From Methylobacterium sp. SyP6R (GTDB lineage Bacteria > Pseudomonadota > Alphaproteobacteria > Rhizobiales > Beijerinckiaceae): 64,000 nucleotides of DNA. Below, in pieces: positions 41,731-50,862 of this stretch. The stretch's first letter is position 1. The number at the start of each line of letters is the position of its first letter. The stretch spans positions 1,612,001 to 1,676,000 of the forward strand of contig NZ_JAAQRC020000001.1 in NCBI RefSeq assembly GCF_019216885.1, written 5' to 3'. The translations under genes were made by a program, and so were the position numbers. A model generated the notes under the pieces. It worked only from the letters and a program-made list of their open reading frames with translations, made no database searches and was not told the origin of the DNA.

Positions 41731-43842
41731 CTACCCCGCCTGGAGCAGCTTCACCGCCGCGTCGCGCTCGAACAGGTAGAGCAGCGCCCGCAACGCGTCG
41801 CCGCGCTCCGACTTCAAGCCCGGATCGCGCTCGACGATCAGCCGGGCATCGTCCCGCGCCGCCACGATCAGGTCGCCGTCGGCCTCTGGCCGGGCAAGGC
41901 GGAAATTGGCCAACCCCGATTGCCGTGTGCCCAGGACCTCGCCCTCGCCGCGCAGGCGAAGATCCTCCTCGGCGATGCGAAACCCGTCCTCGGTCTCGCG
42001 CATCATCTCGAGCCGGGCCCGGGAGACCTGGCCGAGCGGCCCCTTGAACAGGAGCAGGCAGGTCGAGGCGCCCGAGCCGCGCCCGACCCGGCCGCGCAGC
42101 TGGTGCAATTGCGCCAGGCCGAAGCGCTCGGCATGCTCGATCACCATCACGGTGGCCTGCGGCACGTCCACGCCGACCTCCACCACGGTGGTCGAGACCA
42201 GGATCTTGGTGTCGCCGGCGGCGAAGCGCTCCATCGCCTCGTCCTTGTCCTTGCCCGGCATCTTGCCGTGGACGAGGCCGACATCCGCGCCGAAGCGCTC
42301 GCGCAACGCGGAAAACCGCTCCTCGGCGGCGGCGAGGTCGACATATTCGGATTCGGCGACGAGCGGGCAGATCCAGTAGACCCGGTCGCCCTTGGCGAGC
42401 GCCCGCTCCAGGCCCAGCGTCACCTCCTCGATCCGGTCGGTCGAGACCAGCACCGTCTTGATCGGCTGGCGCCCGGCCGGCTTCTCGTCGAGGACCGAGA
42501 CCTCCATGTCGCCGAAATAGGTGAGCGCGAGCGTGCGGGGGATCGGCGTCGCGGTCATCACCAGGATGTCGACCGCCTCCCCCTTCCCCCCCAGCGCCAG
42601 GCGCTGGTGCACGCCGAAGCGGTGCTGCTCGTCCACCACCGCGAGGCCGAGATCGTGGAACGCCACGTCGTCCTGGAACAGCGCGTGGGTGCCGACCACG
42701 ATGTGGATCGAGCCGTCGGCGAGGCCGGCGAGCGTCGCCCGGCGCTCCGCCACCCGGTCGCGGCCGGTGAGCAGCGCGAGCCTCAACCCCACCGCCTCCA
42801 CCATCGGCCGCAGGCGCTCGGCGTGCTGACGGGCCAGGATCTCGGTCGGCGCCATCATCGCCGCCTGCCGGCCGGCCTCGATCGCGGAGGCCATGGCGAG
42901 GAGCGCCACCGCGGTCTTGCCCGAGCCGACATCGCCCTGGAGCAGCCGCAGCATGCGCCGCTCGGAGCCCATGTCGCCGCGGATCTCGGCGAGCGCCCGG
43001 GTCTGCGCGCCGGTGAGTCCGAACGGCAGGCCCGCCTCGATCCGCCGCGACAGGACGCCGTCGCCGACATTGGTGCGGCCGGGCGGGCGGTGCATCCGGC
43101 TGCGCACGAGAGCCAGCGCCAGCTGCGAGGCGAGCAATTCGTCGTAGGCGAGCCGCCGCCGGGCCGGGGTCTTCAGATCCTCCTCGGTCTCGGCGGCCTC
43201 CGCCGGGCGGTGCTCGGTGCGCAAAGCCTCGGCGAAGGCCGGCCAGCCGTGGCGGTCGAGGAAGGACCGGTCCTGCCATTCGGGCAGGACCGGGAGCCGG
43301 TCGAGGGCCGAGACCGCGAGCTTGCCGATCGCCCGCGAGGTCAGGCCTTCGGTGGCGCCGTAGATCGGCTCCACCGCCGGCAGGTCGGCCAGGCCCTTCT
43401 CGTCGAGAATGCGCGACGGGTGCACCATCTGGCGGAAGCCGTCCCACAGCTCGATCCGGCCCGACACGTAGCGGTGGCTGCCGAGCGGCAGCATCTTCTC
43501 GATGCGGGCACGCGGCAGGTTGAAGAACACCAGGGTGATGTCGCCGGTCTGGTCCTCGACCAGCACCCGGAAGGGCTTGCGGCCGGCCGTCTGCGGCGGA
43601 CGGTGGGCCACCACCGTGACGCCCAGCGTCACCGGCTCGCCGGGCGGCGCCTCGGCGATCGAGCCGCGCAGCTGCCGGGCGATGCCGCGCTGCGGCAGGT
43701 GGAACAGGAGGTCGACCACCCGGGCCGGGCGCTCCGGCGTGCCGACGAGCTTATCGATCAGCACGGCGACCTTGGGACCGGCCCCCGGCAGCACGGTCGC
43801 GGGAGCAAACAGGGGATCGAGCAGGGAGGGACGCAGCGACAT
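41731..43842 (-). CDS. recG: ATP-dependent DNA helicase RecG
   Basis: The 703-aa protein reverses stalled replication forks and processes branched DNA. The wedge/OB domain is at the N-terminus (PGEPVTLGVTVVAHRPPQTA). Helicase motifs are Walker A LQGDVGSGKTAVALLAMAS, the Ia block AAMMAPTEILARQHAERLRP, DEQH in LAVVDEQHRFGVHQRLALGG, and TATPIPRTLALTYFGDMEVS. The C-terminal lobe has AERFGLAQLHQLRGRVGRGS. Length matches the family. It is divergent from sdhE, in the recG-sdhE-mfd order common in Rhizobiales. Confidence 0.97.
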   Translation of the reverse strand: MSLRPSLLDPLFAPATVLPGAGPKVAVLIDKLVGTPERPARVVDLLFHLPQRGIARQLRGSIAEAPPGEPVTLGVTVVAHRPPQTAGRKPFRVLVEDQTGDITLVFFNLPRARIEKMLPLGSHRYVSGRIELWDGFRQMVHPSRILDEKGLADLPAVEPIYGATEGLTSRAIGKLAVSALDRLPVLPEWQDRSFLDRHGWPAFAEALRTEHRPAEAAETEEDLKTPARRRLAYDELLASQLALALVRSRMHRPPGRTNVGDGVLSRRIEAGLPFGLTGAQTRALAEIRGDMGSERRMLRLLQGDVGSGKTAVALLAMASAIEAGRQAAMMAPTEILARQHAERLRPMVEAVGLRLALLTGRDRVAERRATLAGLADGSIHIVVGTHALFQDDVAFHDLGLAVVDEQHRFGVHQRLALGGKGEAVDILVMTATPIPRTLALTYFGDMEVSVLDEKPAGRQPIKTVLVSTDRIEEVTLGLERALAKGDRVYWICPLVAESEYVDLAAAEERFSALRERFGADVGLVHGKMPGKDKDEAMERFAAGDTKILVSTTVVEVGVDVPQATVMVIEHAERFGLAQLHQLRGRVGRGSGASTCLLLFKGPLGQVSRARLEMMRETEDGFRIAEEDLRLRGEGEVLGTRQSGLANFRLARPEADGDLIVAARDDARLIVERDPGLKSERGDALRALLYLFERDAAVKLLQAG

Positions 43843-44008
43843 CGGGGCGGAGGCGGAGGGAAATCGGGGGCTCTATACACCACACGGCCGCGATTGCGGC
43901 CTTGCGGGTGTCGCAGGCTGCGACGAACCCCATATCAGTCGCAGGGTTTCGCACCCGCGCCCCGGGCGGTAAAGCCGCTCCGGACCAGCCCGAGGATTTG
44001 ATCTCGCG

Positions 44009-44305
44009 ATGACCGGCACCACCCGCACCAGCGCCGACCTCGATCCGCGCCGCCGCCGCACGCTCTACCGCTCCTGGCACCGGGGCACCCGCGAGATGGA
44101 CCTGATCATGGGCCGCTTCGCGGATGCCGAGATCGGAACCCTCACGGAGGAGGAACTCGACGATTTCGAGCTGCTGATCGAGGTGCCGGACCGGGATCTG
44201 TTCCGCTGGATCACCGACGAGGCCGAGGTTCCGTCGAACTACGACACCGCGGTCTATCGCCGGATGAAGGCGTTCCATCAGCACGGGGCGCCGGTGGATC
44301 TGTGA
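44009..44305 (+). CDS. sdhE: Succinate dehydrogenase flavinylation factor SdhE
   Basis: 98-aa member of the SDH assembly factor 2 family, which helps attach FAD covalently to the flavoprotein subunit of succinate dehydrogenase. The defining RG-x-x-E motif is seen in SWHRGTREMDLIMGRFADAE, followed by LTEEELDDFELLIEVPDRDL and FRWITDEAEVPSNYDTAVYR. The start lies 28 bp beyond a TGATCTCG region. It stands between the divergent recG and the downstream mfd. Confidence 0.93.
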   Translation: MTGTTRTSADLDPRRRRTLYRSWHRGTREMDLIMGRFADAEIGTLTEEELDDFELLIEVPDRDLFRWITDEAEVPSNYDTAVYRRMKAFHQHGAPVDL

Positions 44306-44352
44306 GGCGGTGCTGACGAGCGCGAGGTTTCGAGGTGAAGCGCGGGATTTCA

Positions 44353-44544
44353 CCTCTCCCCGCGGGCGGGGAGAGGGCCATGCGCCCGTTCAGGGAGCAT
44401 GGCGAGCCCGCAGGGCGAGGGTGAGGGGGTGTCTCCGGACGAGGCTCCTCCGGCAACACCCCCTCACCCTCGCTCCGGCTGCGCCTCCGCTCGTCACGGC
44501 CCCGACGAGGGGGCCGTGACCCTCTCCCCGCCCGCGGGGAGAGG
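44353..44544. repeat. Palindromic repeat family D, copy 2
   Basis: About 192 bp with the same 24-bp palindromic ends (44353-44376, 44521-44544) and the inner GGGTGAGGGGGT/CCCCCTCACCC pair. It fills most of the gap between sdhE and mfd. Confidence 0.9.
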
Positions 44545-44638
44545 GGAAACCGCGCTTCATCCTGAAGCGATATGTTTGCTGAAATTCCTCGCCGTTCCTT
44601 GACCGGCCCGCCCGCCTGAAAAGACCCGCTCAGACCCG

Positions 44639-47600
44639 ATGGCCAAGCCCGCTCCCAAGCCCCCTGCCCCGCCCGCGCCTGCGAAAAAGCCCGCGGCCGC
44701 CCGCTTCGCCCTGCCGAAATCCGCGGCGCTGACCAAGGCGGTGGAGGCGCTGAAGGCCGGCGACAGCGCGACGCTGGCCCGCGTGCCGGACGGGTTCGAC
44801 GCCCTGGTGGTGGCCGATCTCGCCCGGGCCCTGTCGCAGGTCTCCGAGGGGCCGGCGGTCCTGGTCCACGTCGCCCGCGACGGCACCCGCTCGGCGGCCT
44901 TCGCCAGCGCGCTGTCCTTCGTGGCGCCCGAGATCGAGGTGATGAGCGTCCCGGCCTGGGACTGCCAGCCCTACGACCGGATCTCGCCCAATCCCGCCAT
45001 CGCCGCGCAGCGGATGACGGCCCTGTCGCGGCTTGCCCGCACCCGCTCCTCGGCCGAGAAGCCGCGCATCCTCACCACCACGGTCAACGCCCTGGTGCAA
45101 AGGGTGCCGCCCAAATCCCGCATCGCCGTCGAGACCTTCTCCGCCGCGCCGGGCAACGCGCTCGACACCGACCAGATCGTCGCCTGGCTCGAGGCCAACG
45201 GCTTCCTGCGCACCGGCACCGTGCGCGATACCGGCGAATACGCGGTGCGCGGCGGCATCATCGACCTGTCGCCGCCCGGGTTGGCCAACCCGGTCCGCCT
45301 CGACTTCTTCGGCGACACTCTCGAATCGATCCGCGCCTTCGATCCCGAGACCCAGCGCACCATCGGGCAGCTCCGCTCCCTCGACCTCGTGCCGATGAGC
45401 GAGGTGCAGCTCACCACCGAGACGATCCGGCGCTTCCGCCAGGGCTACGTCACGACCTTCGGCGCCGCGACCCGGGACGACCGGCTCTACGAGACGATCA
45501 GCGAGGGCCGGCGCTATGCCGGCATCGAGCACTGGATGCCGCTGTTCTACGACCACCTCGACACGCTGTTCGACTACGTCGCCGGCGTGCCCCTCATCCT
45601 CGACCACCAGGCCGACGACGCGGTGGCCGAGCGCCTGAGCCAGGTGCAGGAATACTACGACGCCCGCAGCGAGGCCTTGAAGGAGCGCCAGAGCGGCACC
45701 GCGCCCTACAAGCCGCTCAAACCCGACGCGCTCTACCTCTCGCCGAACGAGTGGGCGAAGCGCATCGACGGCGCCACCGTCGCCCGCCTTGCCCCCTTCG
45801 ACGTGCCGGAGGTCTCGGGCCGCAAGCTGATCGACTGTGAGGGCCTGCCCGGCCGCAGCTTCGCGCCGGAGCGGGCGCAGGAGGGCGTCAACGTCTTCGA
45901 CGCGGCGGTCGGCCACGTTCGCGATCTCCAGGCCTCGGGGCATCACGTCGTCCTGGCGGCGTGGTCGGAGGGGTCTCGCGATCGGCTCTGCGGCGTGCTG
46001 ACCGAGCACGGATTGCCGAAGCCCAAGACCATCACGCGCCTCTCCGACATCCTGGCGATGAAGCGCGGCCAGGATCTCGGCGTCGCGGTCTGGGGCCTGG
46101 AGGGCGGGTTCTCGGCGGGCCAGCTCGCCGTGGTGGCCGAGGGCGACATCCTCGGCGACCGGCTGGTGCGGCCCAAGCGCAAGGCGAAGCGCCCGCAGGA
46201 CGTGATCCTGGAGGTGCAGGCGCTCGCGCCCGGCGACCTCGTGGTCCATGCCGATCACGGCATCGGGCGGTTCATCGGCCTCAAGACCGTGACGGCGGCC
46301 GGCGCGCCGCACGATTGCCTGGAGATCCAGTATAGCGGCGGCCTGCTTCTGCTGCCGGTCGAGAATATCGAGCTTCTGACCCGCTACGGCTCCGAGGATG
46401 CCGACGTCGCCCTCGACAAGCTCGGCGGCGGGGCCTGGCAGGCGCGCAAGGCCAAGCTCAAGCGCCGGATCATGGAGATGGCCGGCGCCCTCATCAAGGT
46501 CGCGGCCGAGCGGTTCGTGAAGTCGGCGCCGAAGATGGCGCCGCCGGAAGGCACCTACGGCGAGTTCGCCGCCCGCTTCCCCTACGAGGAGACCGAGGAC
46601 CAGGAGGCGGCGATCGCCGCGACGCTGGGCGACCTCACCTCCGGCCGGCCGATGGACCGGCTGGTCTGCGGCGATGTCGGCTTCGGCAAGACCGAGGTGG
46701 CGCTCCGCGCCGCCTTCGTCACCGCGCTCTCCGGCAAGCAGGTCGCGGTGGTGGTGCCGACCACGCTTCTCGCGCGCCAGCACGCCCGCACCTTCGAGGC
46801 GCGGTTCAAGGGCCTGCCGGTGAACGTCGCGCAGGCCTCCCGCTTCGTCGGCAATGCCGACCTGAAGAAGGTCCGGGAGGGGCTGGCCGACGGCTCGGTC
46901 GACATCGTCGTCGGCACCCACGCGCTGCTCGCCAAGAACATCGTGTTCAAGGATCTCGGCCTCATCATCATCGACGAGGAGCAGCATTTCGGCGTCGCCC
47001 ACAAGGAGCGGCTGAAGGCGCTGAAGTCGGAGGTCCACGTCCTGACGCTCTCGGCGACGCCGATCCCGCGCACGCTCCAGCTCGCCATGACCGGGGTGCG
47101 CGAACTCTCGATCATCGCGACGCCGCCGGTCGATCGCCTGGCGGTGCGCACCTTCGTGATGCCGTTCGATCCGCTCTCGATCCGCGAGGCGCTGCTGCGC
47201 GAGCGCTATCGCGGTGGCCAGGCCTTCTACGTCGTGCCGCGCATCGAGCACCTGGAGGAGGTCAAGCGCTTCCTCGACCGCGAGGTGCCGGAGGCCAAGG
47301 TGGCGGTGGCCCACGGCCAGATGGCGGCGGGCCAGCTCGAGGACGTGATGACGGCCTTCTACGAGGGCCAGTACGACATCCTGCTCGCCACCACGATCGT
47401 CGAATCGGGCCTCGACATCCCGACCGCCAACACGCTGATCGTCCACCGCGCCGACATGTTCGGCCTTGCCCAGCTCTACCAGCTGCGCGGCCGCGTCGGC
47501 CGCTCCAAGGCCCGGGCCTACGCGCTGTTCACCACGCCGGAGGGCAAGGCCCTGACGGTGCAGGCGGAACGGCGCTTGAGCGTGCTGCAATCCCTCGACA

Positions 47601-48241
47601 CGCTCGGGGCCGGCTTCCAGCTCGCCAGCCACGACCTCGACATCCGCGGGGCCGGCAACCTGCTCGGCGACGAGCAGTCCGGCCACGTCAAGGAAGTGGG
47701 CTACGAACTCTACCAGCAGATGCTGGAGAGCGCGGTCGCGGCGCTCAAATCCGGCAACGCGCTGCCGACCGACGAGCAATGGTCGCCGACCATCGCGCTC
47801 GGCGCCCCCGTCACCATGCCGGAGGAATACGTCTCGGATCTTTCGGTGCGGCTCGGCCTCTATCGCCGCCTCGCGACGCTGGAGAACGACCGCGAACTCG
47901 AGAGCTTCGGCGCCGAGATGATCGACCGCTTCGGCCCGATGCCGCCGGAGGTGGAAGAGCTTCTCAAGATCGTGACGATCAAGATCCTGTGCCGCGAGAC
48001 CAACGTCGAGAAGGTCGAGGCCGGCCCGAAGGGCATCGTCATGCACTTCCGCGACCGGTCCTTCGCCAACCCGGCCAAGCTCGCCGGCTACATCGCCGAC
48101 CAGCGCTCCTTCGCCAAGGTGCGGCCGGACATGAGCGTGGTCTTCATCCGCGATCTCGCCACGGTGGCGGAGCGGCTGAAGGAGACGACGGGGATTTTGC
48201 GGGATCTGGTGAAGCTGATCACGCGCAAGAAGGCGGCGTGA
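44639..48241 (+). CDS. mfd: Transcription-repair coupling factor
   Basis: The 1200-aa Mfd displaces stalled RNA polymerase and recruits UvrA for nucleotide excision repair. The N-terminal UvrB-like region (about residues 30-350) includes EVMSVPAWDCQPYDRISPNP and RGGIIDLSPPGLANPVRLDF. The RNA polymerase interaction domain is around DLVVHADHGIGRFIGLKTVT. Translocase motifs are GDVGFGKTEVALRAAFVTAL, the DEEQ box IIIDEEQHFGVAHKERLKAL, and TIVESGLDIPTANTLIVHRA. The C-terminal TRCF domain ends at the stop. Length is in the normal range and the frame is intact. Confidence 0.97.
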   Translation: MAKPAPKPPAPPAPAKKPAAARFALPKSAALTKAVEALKAGDSATLARVPDGFDALVVADLARALSQVSEGPAVLVHVARDGTRSAAFASALSFVAPEIEVMSVPAWDCQPYDRISPNPAIAAQRMTALSRLARTRSSAEKPRILTTTVNALVQRVPPKSRIAVETFSAAPGNALDTDQIVAWLEANGFLRTGTVRDTGEYAVRGGIIDLSPPGLANPVRLDFFGDTLESIRAFDPETQRTIGQLRSLDLVPMSEVQLTTETIRRFRQGYVTTFGAATRDDRLYETISEGRRYAGIEHWMPLFYDHLDTLFDYVAGVPLILDHQADDAVAERLSQVQEYYDARSEALKERQSGTAPYKPLKPDALYLSPNEWAKRIDGATVARLAPFDVPEVSGRKLIDCEGLPGRSFAPERAQEGVNVFDAAVGHVRDLQASGHHVVLAAWSEGSRDRLCGVLTEHGLPKPKTITRLSDILAMKRGQDLGVAVWGLEGGFSAGQLAVVAEGDILGDRLVRPKRKAKRPQDVILEVQALAPGDLVVHADHGIGRFIGLKTVTAAGAPHDCLEIQYSGGLLLLPVENIELLTRYGSEDADVALDKLGGGAWQARKAKLKRRIMEMAGALIKVAAERFVKSAPKMAPPEGTYGEFAARFPYEETEDQEAAIAATLGDLTSGRPMDRLVCGDVGFGKTEVALRAAFVTALSGKQVAVVVPTTLLARQHARTFEARFKGLPVNVAQASRFVGNADLKKVREGLADGSVDIVVGTHALLAKNIVFKDLGLIIIDEEQHFGVAHKERLKALKSEVHVLTLSATPIPRTLQLAMTGVRELSIIATPPVDRLAVRTFVMPFDPLSIREALLRERYRGGQAFYVVPRIEHLEEVKRFLDREVPEAKVAVAHGQMAAGQLEDVMTAFYEGQYDILLATTIVESGLDIPTANTLIVHRADMFGLAQLYQLRGRVGRSKARAYALFTTPEGKALTVQAERRLSVLQSLDTLGAGFQLASHDLDIRGAGNLLGDEQSGHVKEVGYELYQQMLESAVAALKSGNALPTDEQWSPTIALGAPVTMPEEYVSDLSVRLGLYRRLATLENDRELESFGAEMIDRFGPMPPEVEELLKIVTIKILCRETNVEKVEAGPKGIVMHFRDRSFANPAKLAGYIADQRSFAKVRPDMSVVFIRDLATVAERLKETTGILRDLVKLITRKKAA

Positions 48242-48353
48242 GGGGGCGGCCGGAAGGCCGTCTCCCGTATCCGGTCGGGGTTGTCGCGGGGCGCGGCGAC
48301 TCCGTAGACTGGCGTCCGCGACGGACCCCAATCCGTGCTGTGAGGACGGCATG

Positions 48354-48605
48354 ATGAGCGCGGTCAAGTTCGACGTCAGCTACTCGGCCGCCGCCCAGCT
48401 CGCCTCGCTCGCACCGGCCGAGAAATCGGCTCTGCGGCGTCTGTTCGCGAGCGGCGAGATCGAGAATCCGGTGACAACCAGGCCGACCGACGATGGTCGG
48501 TTCGTCTCCCGCCTCGGCAGCAAGCGGGTGCTGTGGCGCAGGCTCTCGACCGATGGCAGGCCGGAAATTCTCTCGATCGTCGACAAGTCGTTCGCGCAAG
48601 CCTGA
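48354..48605 (+). CDS. Small protein with a RelE/ParE-like strand pattern
   Basis: 83 aa from the second ATG (48354). The C-terminal half has the alternation typical of RelE/ParE toxins: RFVSRLGSKRVLWRRLSTDG, then RPEILSIVDKSFAQA. The first half is an amphipathic helix pair ([20 protein letters not shown]). No antitoxin gene is evident: upstream is mfd, downstream a short unremarkable frame. The resemblance is structural guesswork without confirmed residues, so it may be unrelated to toxins. Confidence 0.5.
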   Translation: MSAVKFDVSYSAAAQLASLAPAEKSALRRLFASGEIENPVTTRPTDDGRFVSRLGSKRVLWRRLSTDGRPEILSIVDKSFAQA

Positions 48606-48826
48606 ATGAGCAGCTTCGAGACGATCGCGTTCGATCTCGGACATGCTCTTACGTCGATGATCCTTGCGCCAAGCCATCTCACCAGCGTAGGCGCCGAGGT
48701 GCAGCCCGCTGGTGTGGTGGTGGAAATGTACGGTCACGGAATGGGATGGTGCGGATTGACTTTGAACCGGTCTAGCCCGCCAGCACCGCCCCTCCCGCGG
48801 CGACTCGAACGCCCGTCGCCCGACCC

Positions 48827-49324
48827 CTACCGCCCCACCCCCTGCGGCATCTTCACGATCTTCCCATCCGGCAGGATGATGTCCCCGGGGCTCTGCCCCG
48901 CCTCGCACGGCCCGAGATAGGTGGCGTCGATCACCATCTTGCGCCGGACCGGCTCCTTCGTGTTGGGGATGCCGGTCAGCGTCGTGTCCACGTCCATGTG
49001 GACCTTGCTGGCGAAGTCGCCGGTGATCACGCTGGTGCCACTGGCCGAGATCGGGCCGATCTTGCACTCGGTCTCGCCCTTGTAGCCGGTGCTCGTCTTG
49101 ACGAAATCGCGCTTCGAGCACTGCCCGGCGCCGAGCGCGCCTTGCGCCATCTGGTCGGTCTTCTCGTCGATGCATTGGCGGGCGGTCGTGTTGCCCTCCG
49201 CCGAGACGGTCTTGCTCTCCCACAGGCCGGCCTTGCGCGCCGGCAGGGTGTCGGCGGCCGCCAGCGTGCTCGCCGCCACGAGGGTGAGACCGACGAGTCC
49301 GCCACCGATCAGATGCAAGGGCAT
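48827..49324 (-). CDS. Secreted DUF3617 protein
   Basis: 165 aa with a signal peptide (HLIGGGLVGLTLVAASTLAA). The mature part begins LPARKAGLWESKTVSAEGNT, the DUF3617 hallmark (G-L-W-E), and has three or four cysteines that pair in the family: TARQCIDEKTDQM, AGQCSKRDFVKTSTGYKGET and YLGPCEAGQSPGDIILPDGK. Function of DUF3617 is unknown; members are periplasmic. The 220 bp between it and the RelE-like gene hold no convincing gene. Confidence 0.8.
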   Translation of the reverse strand: MPLHLIGGGLVGLTLVAASTLAAADTLPARKAGLWESKTVSAEGNTTARQCIDEKTDQMAQGALGAGQCSKRDFVKTSTGYKGETECKIGPISASGTSVITGDFASKVHMDVDTTLTGIPNTKEPVRRKMVIDATYLGPCEAGQSPGDIILPDGKIVKMPQGVGR

Positions 49325-49390
49325 GGAGCCTCCCTGGATTCACGCGGCTCCCCGGCCGCTGCGGCGCGGAGAACTAGCCCAAGAGGCTTA

Positions 49391-49435
49391 GGTGCTCAAG
49401 GCTTGGGTACTCAAGGCTTGGATGCTCAAGGCCGG
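49391..49435. repeat. Three 15-bp tandem repeats
   Basis: Units at 49391, 49406 and 49421 share GGTGCTCAAGGCTTG with one to four changes. They lie between the DUF3617 start and the desaturase stop. Confidence 0.8.
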
Positions 49436-49467
49436 CCGGGGTGGAGCAACACCCCGCCCCTCCCCGG

Positions 49468-50550
49468 TCACGCCGCCTGCCCGGCCGCAGCCCGCAAGCC
49501 CGAGAACCCGATCAGCTTGCGGGCCTCCTCGTCCCACAAAGCGAGCCCGAGGCAGCGCAGGCTGTCGCGCAGGGTCAGGCGGCCGACCTCGCCCAGCGTC
49601 GCGTGACCGTCCAGGCATTCCTGGAGGCGGTAGTTCGGGATGCGGCTGTTGAGGTGATGGATGTGGTGCAGGCCGACATTGCCGGTGAACCATTGCAGCA
49701 CCCGCGGCAGGACGTAGTACGAGCTGCCGCCGAGCGCCGCCCGGTGGAAGTCCCAGGCCTCGGGCCCCTCCCACACGGTCTCCTCGTACTGGTGCTGGAC
49801 GTAGAACAGCCAGCCGCCGATCCAGGCGGCGACGCTGACGACCGGCAGGAGCACCCACAGCACCGGCCCGATGCCGCCGGCCGCCGCGGCGAGCAGCGCC
49901 GTGCCTGCGACCAGCGCGAGGTCGAGGGCGAGCACGTCCCGCCACGCCGTGCGCCACGGCAGGCCGCCGCCGAACGGCAACCGCTGCAGGACCAGGAAGT
50001 TGAGCGGCGAGCCGAGCACGATGAGGATGAACGGGTTGCGGTAGAGGCGGTAGCGCAGCCGGTGCCATTGCGACAGGGCGAGGTATTCGCGCACGGTCAG
50101 CGTGTGGATGTCGCCCGTGCCGCGGCGGCTGAGGTCGCCGGTGGAGGCGTGGTGCAGGGCGTGCGCCCGCTTCCAGGTGTCGTAGGGGGTCACTGTCAGG
50201 AGGCTCAAGACCCGGCCGAGCCGGTCGTTGGCGGCGCGGGAGGGCAGGAACGAGCCGTGCCCGCAATCGTGCTGGATGATGAACAGCCGCACCAGCAGCC
50301 CGCCGGCCGGCACGGCGAGCGGCAGCACCCAGGGTTCGTAACCCTGCGCCGCCGCCCAGAGCATGAATCCGCAGAGGGCGAGATAGGGCAGCAGGGTGTT
50401 GGCGACCTGCCGGAGCGCGAGCCTCGGGACGGGATCCCGGTAGGCCGCGCAATGGCGCGCCACCTCGCGCGCCAGCGCCGCGAGGTCGGGCCGCACGGTC
50501 CCGTCGCCGGCTCGGCCGAGCGCGGCGGGGTTCTGTGTATCGTCGGTCAC
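49468..50550 (-). CDS. Membrane fatty acid desaturase
   Basis: 360 aa from a GTG at 50550. The three histidine boxes of the membrane di-iron desaturases are present: HDCGHGSF near residue 90, HALHH in TWKRAHALHHASTGDLSRRG and HHIHH in WFTGNVGLHHIHHLNSRIPN. Four to six membrane helices surround them (LALCGFMLWAAAQGYEPWVL, AWIGGWLFYVQHQYEETVWE). It introduces double bonds into acyl lipids; regiospecificity is not evident. A longer N-terminal frame to 50787 is arginine/proline-rich and runs into repeat B2, so I reject it. The ribosome site is weak. Confidence 0.88.
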   Translation of the reverse strand: MTDDTQNPAALGRAGDGTVRPDLAALAREVARHCAAYRDPVPRLALRQVANTLLPYLALCGFMLWAAAQGYEPWVLPLAVPAGGLLVRLFIIQHDCGHGSFLPSRAANDRLGRVLSLLTVTPYDTWKRAHALHHASTGDLSRRGTGDIHTLTVREYLALSQWHRLRYRLYRNPFILIVLGSPLNFLVLQRLPFGGGLPWRTAWRDVLALDLALVAGTALLAAAAGGIGPVLWVLLPVVSVAAWIGGWLFYVQHQYEETVWEGPEAWDFHRAALGGSSYYVLPRVLQWFTGNVGLHHIHHLNSRIPNYRLQECLDGHATLGEVGRLTLRDSLRCLGLALWDEEARKLIGFSGLRAAAGQAA

Positions 50551-50735
50551 GGGGGAAGGGCGATCCTGTCTGTCGGGCGGTCGCGGGGGGGGGCTCGGGT
50601 GGAGCGGCCGCGGATGGAGATCCGCCGGCGCCGGCCGGCGCGATTCCCGGCTGCGCGCGTCCCAGTAGCATTCTTCGCGCCGGCTGAAAGGAGGCGCGCC
50701 CGCGGCACGATCGTCCCCGCGGGAGGCCGGCGGCC

Positions 50736-50862
50736 TCATACGACTTCCGATTGACTGCTTCGCAAGGCGGAAGTCGGCTTCGCTCAAACGTGTGAAGCCT
50801 ACGGCTTCACCGCGCGGGCTTGTGGTACGAATTCCGGAAGGTTCCTTCCGGAATTCGTATCA
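50736..50862. repeat. Palindromic repeat family B, copy 2
   Basis: 127 bp from TCATACG (50736) to CGTATCA (50862), 19 bp longer than the other copies by an extra hairpin (TGAAGCCTACGGCTTCA). A 13-bp perfect hairpin GAATTCCGGAAGG/CCTTCCGGAATTC lies at the right. The last three bases form the TGA stop of the DUF502 gene on the minus strand. Confidence 0.9.

Noticed and set aside
44630..48367. A 1245-codon minus-strand open frame opposite mfd
   Set aside because: Antisense to a gene with full family motifs; its composition is that of a reverse-frame artefact in high-GC DNA.
49388..50671. Alternative minus-strand frame over the desaturase
   Set aside because: The frame lacks the histidine boxes, which are all in the frame ending at 49468.
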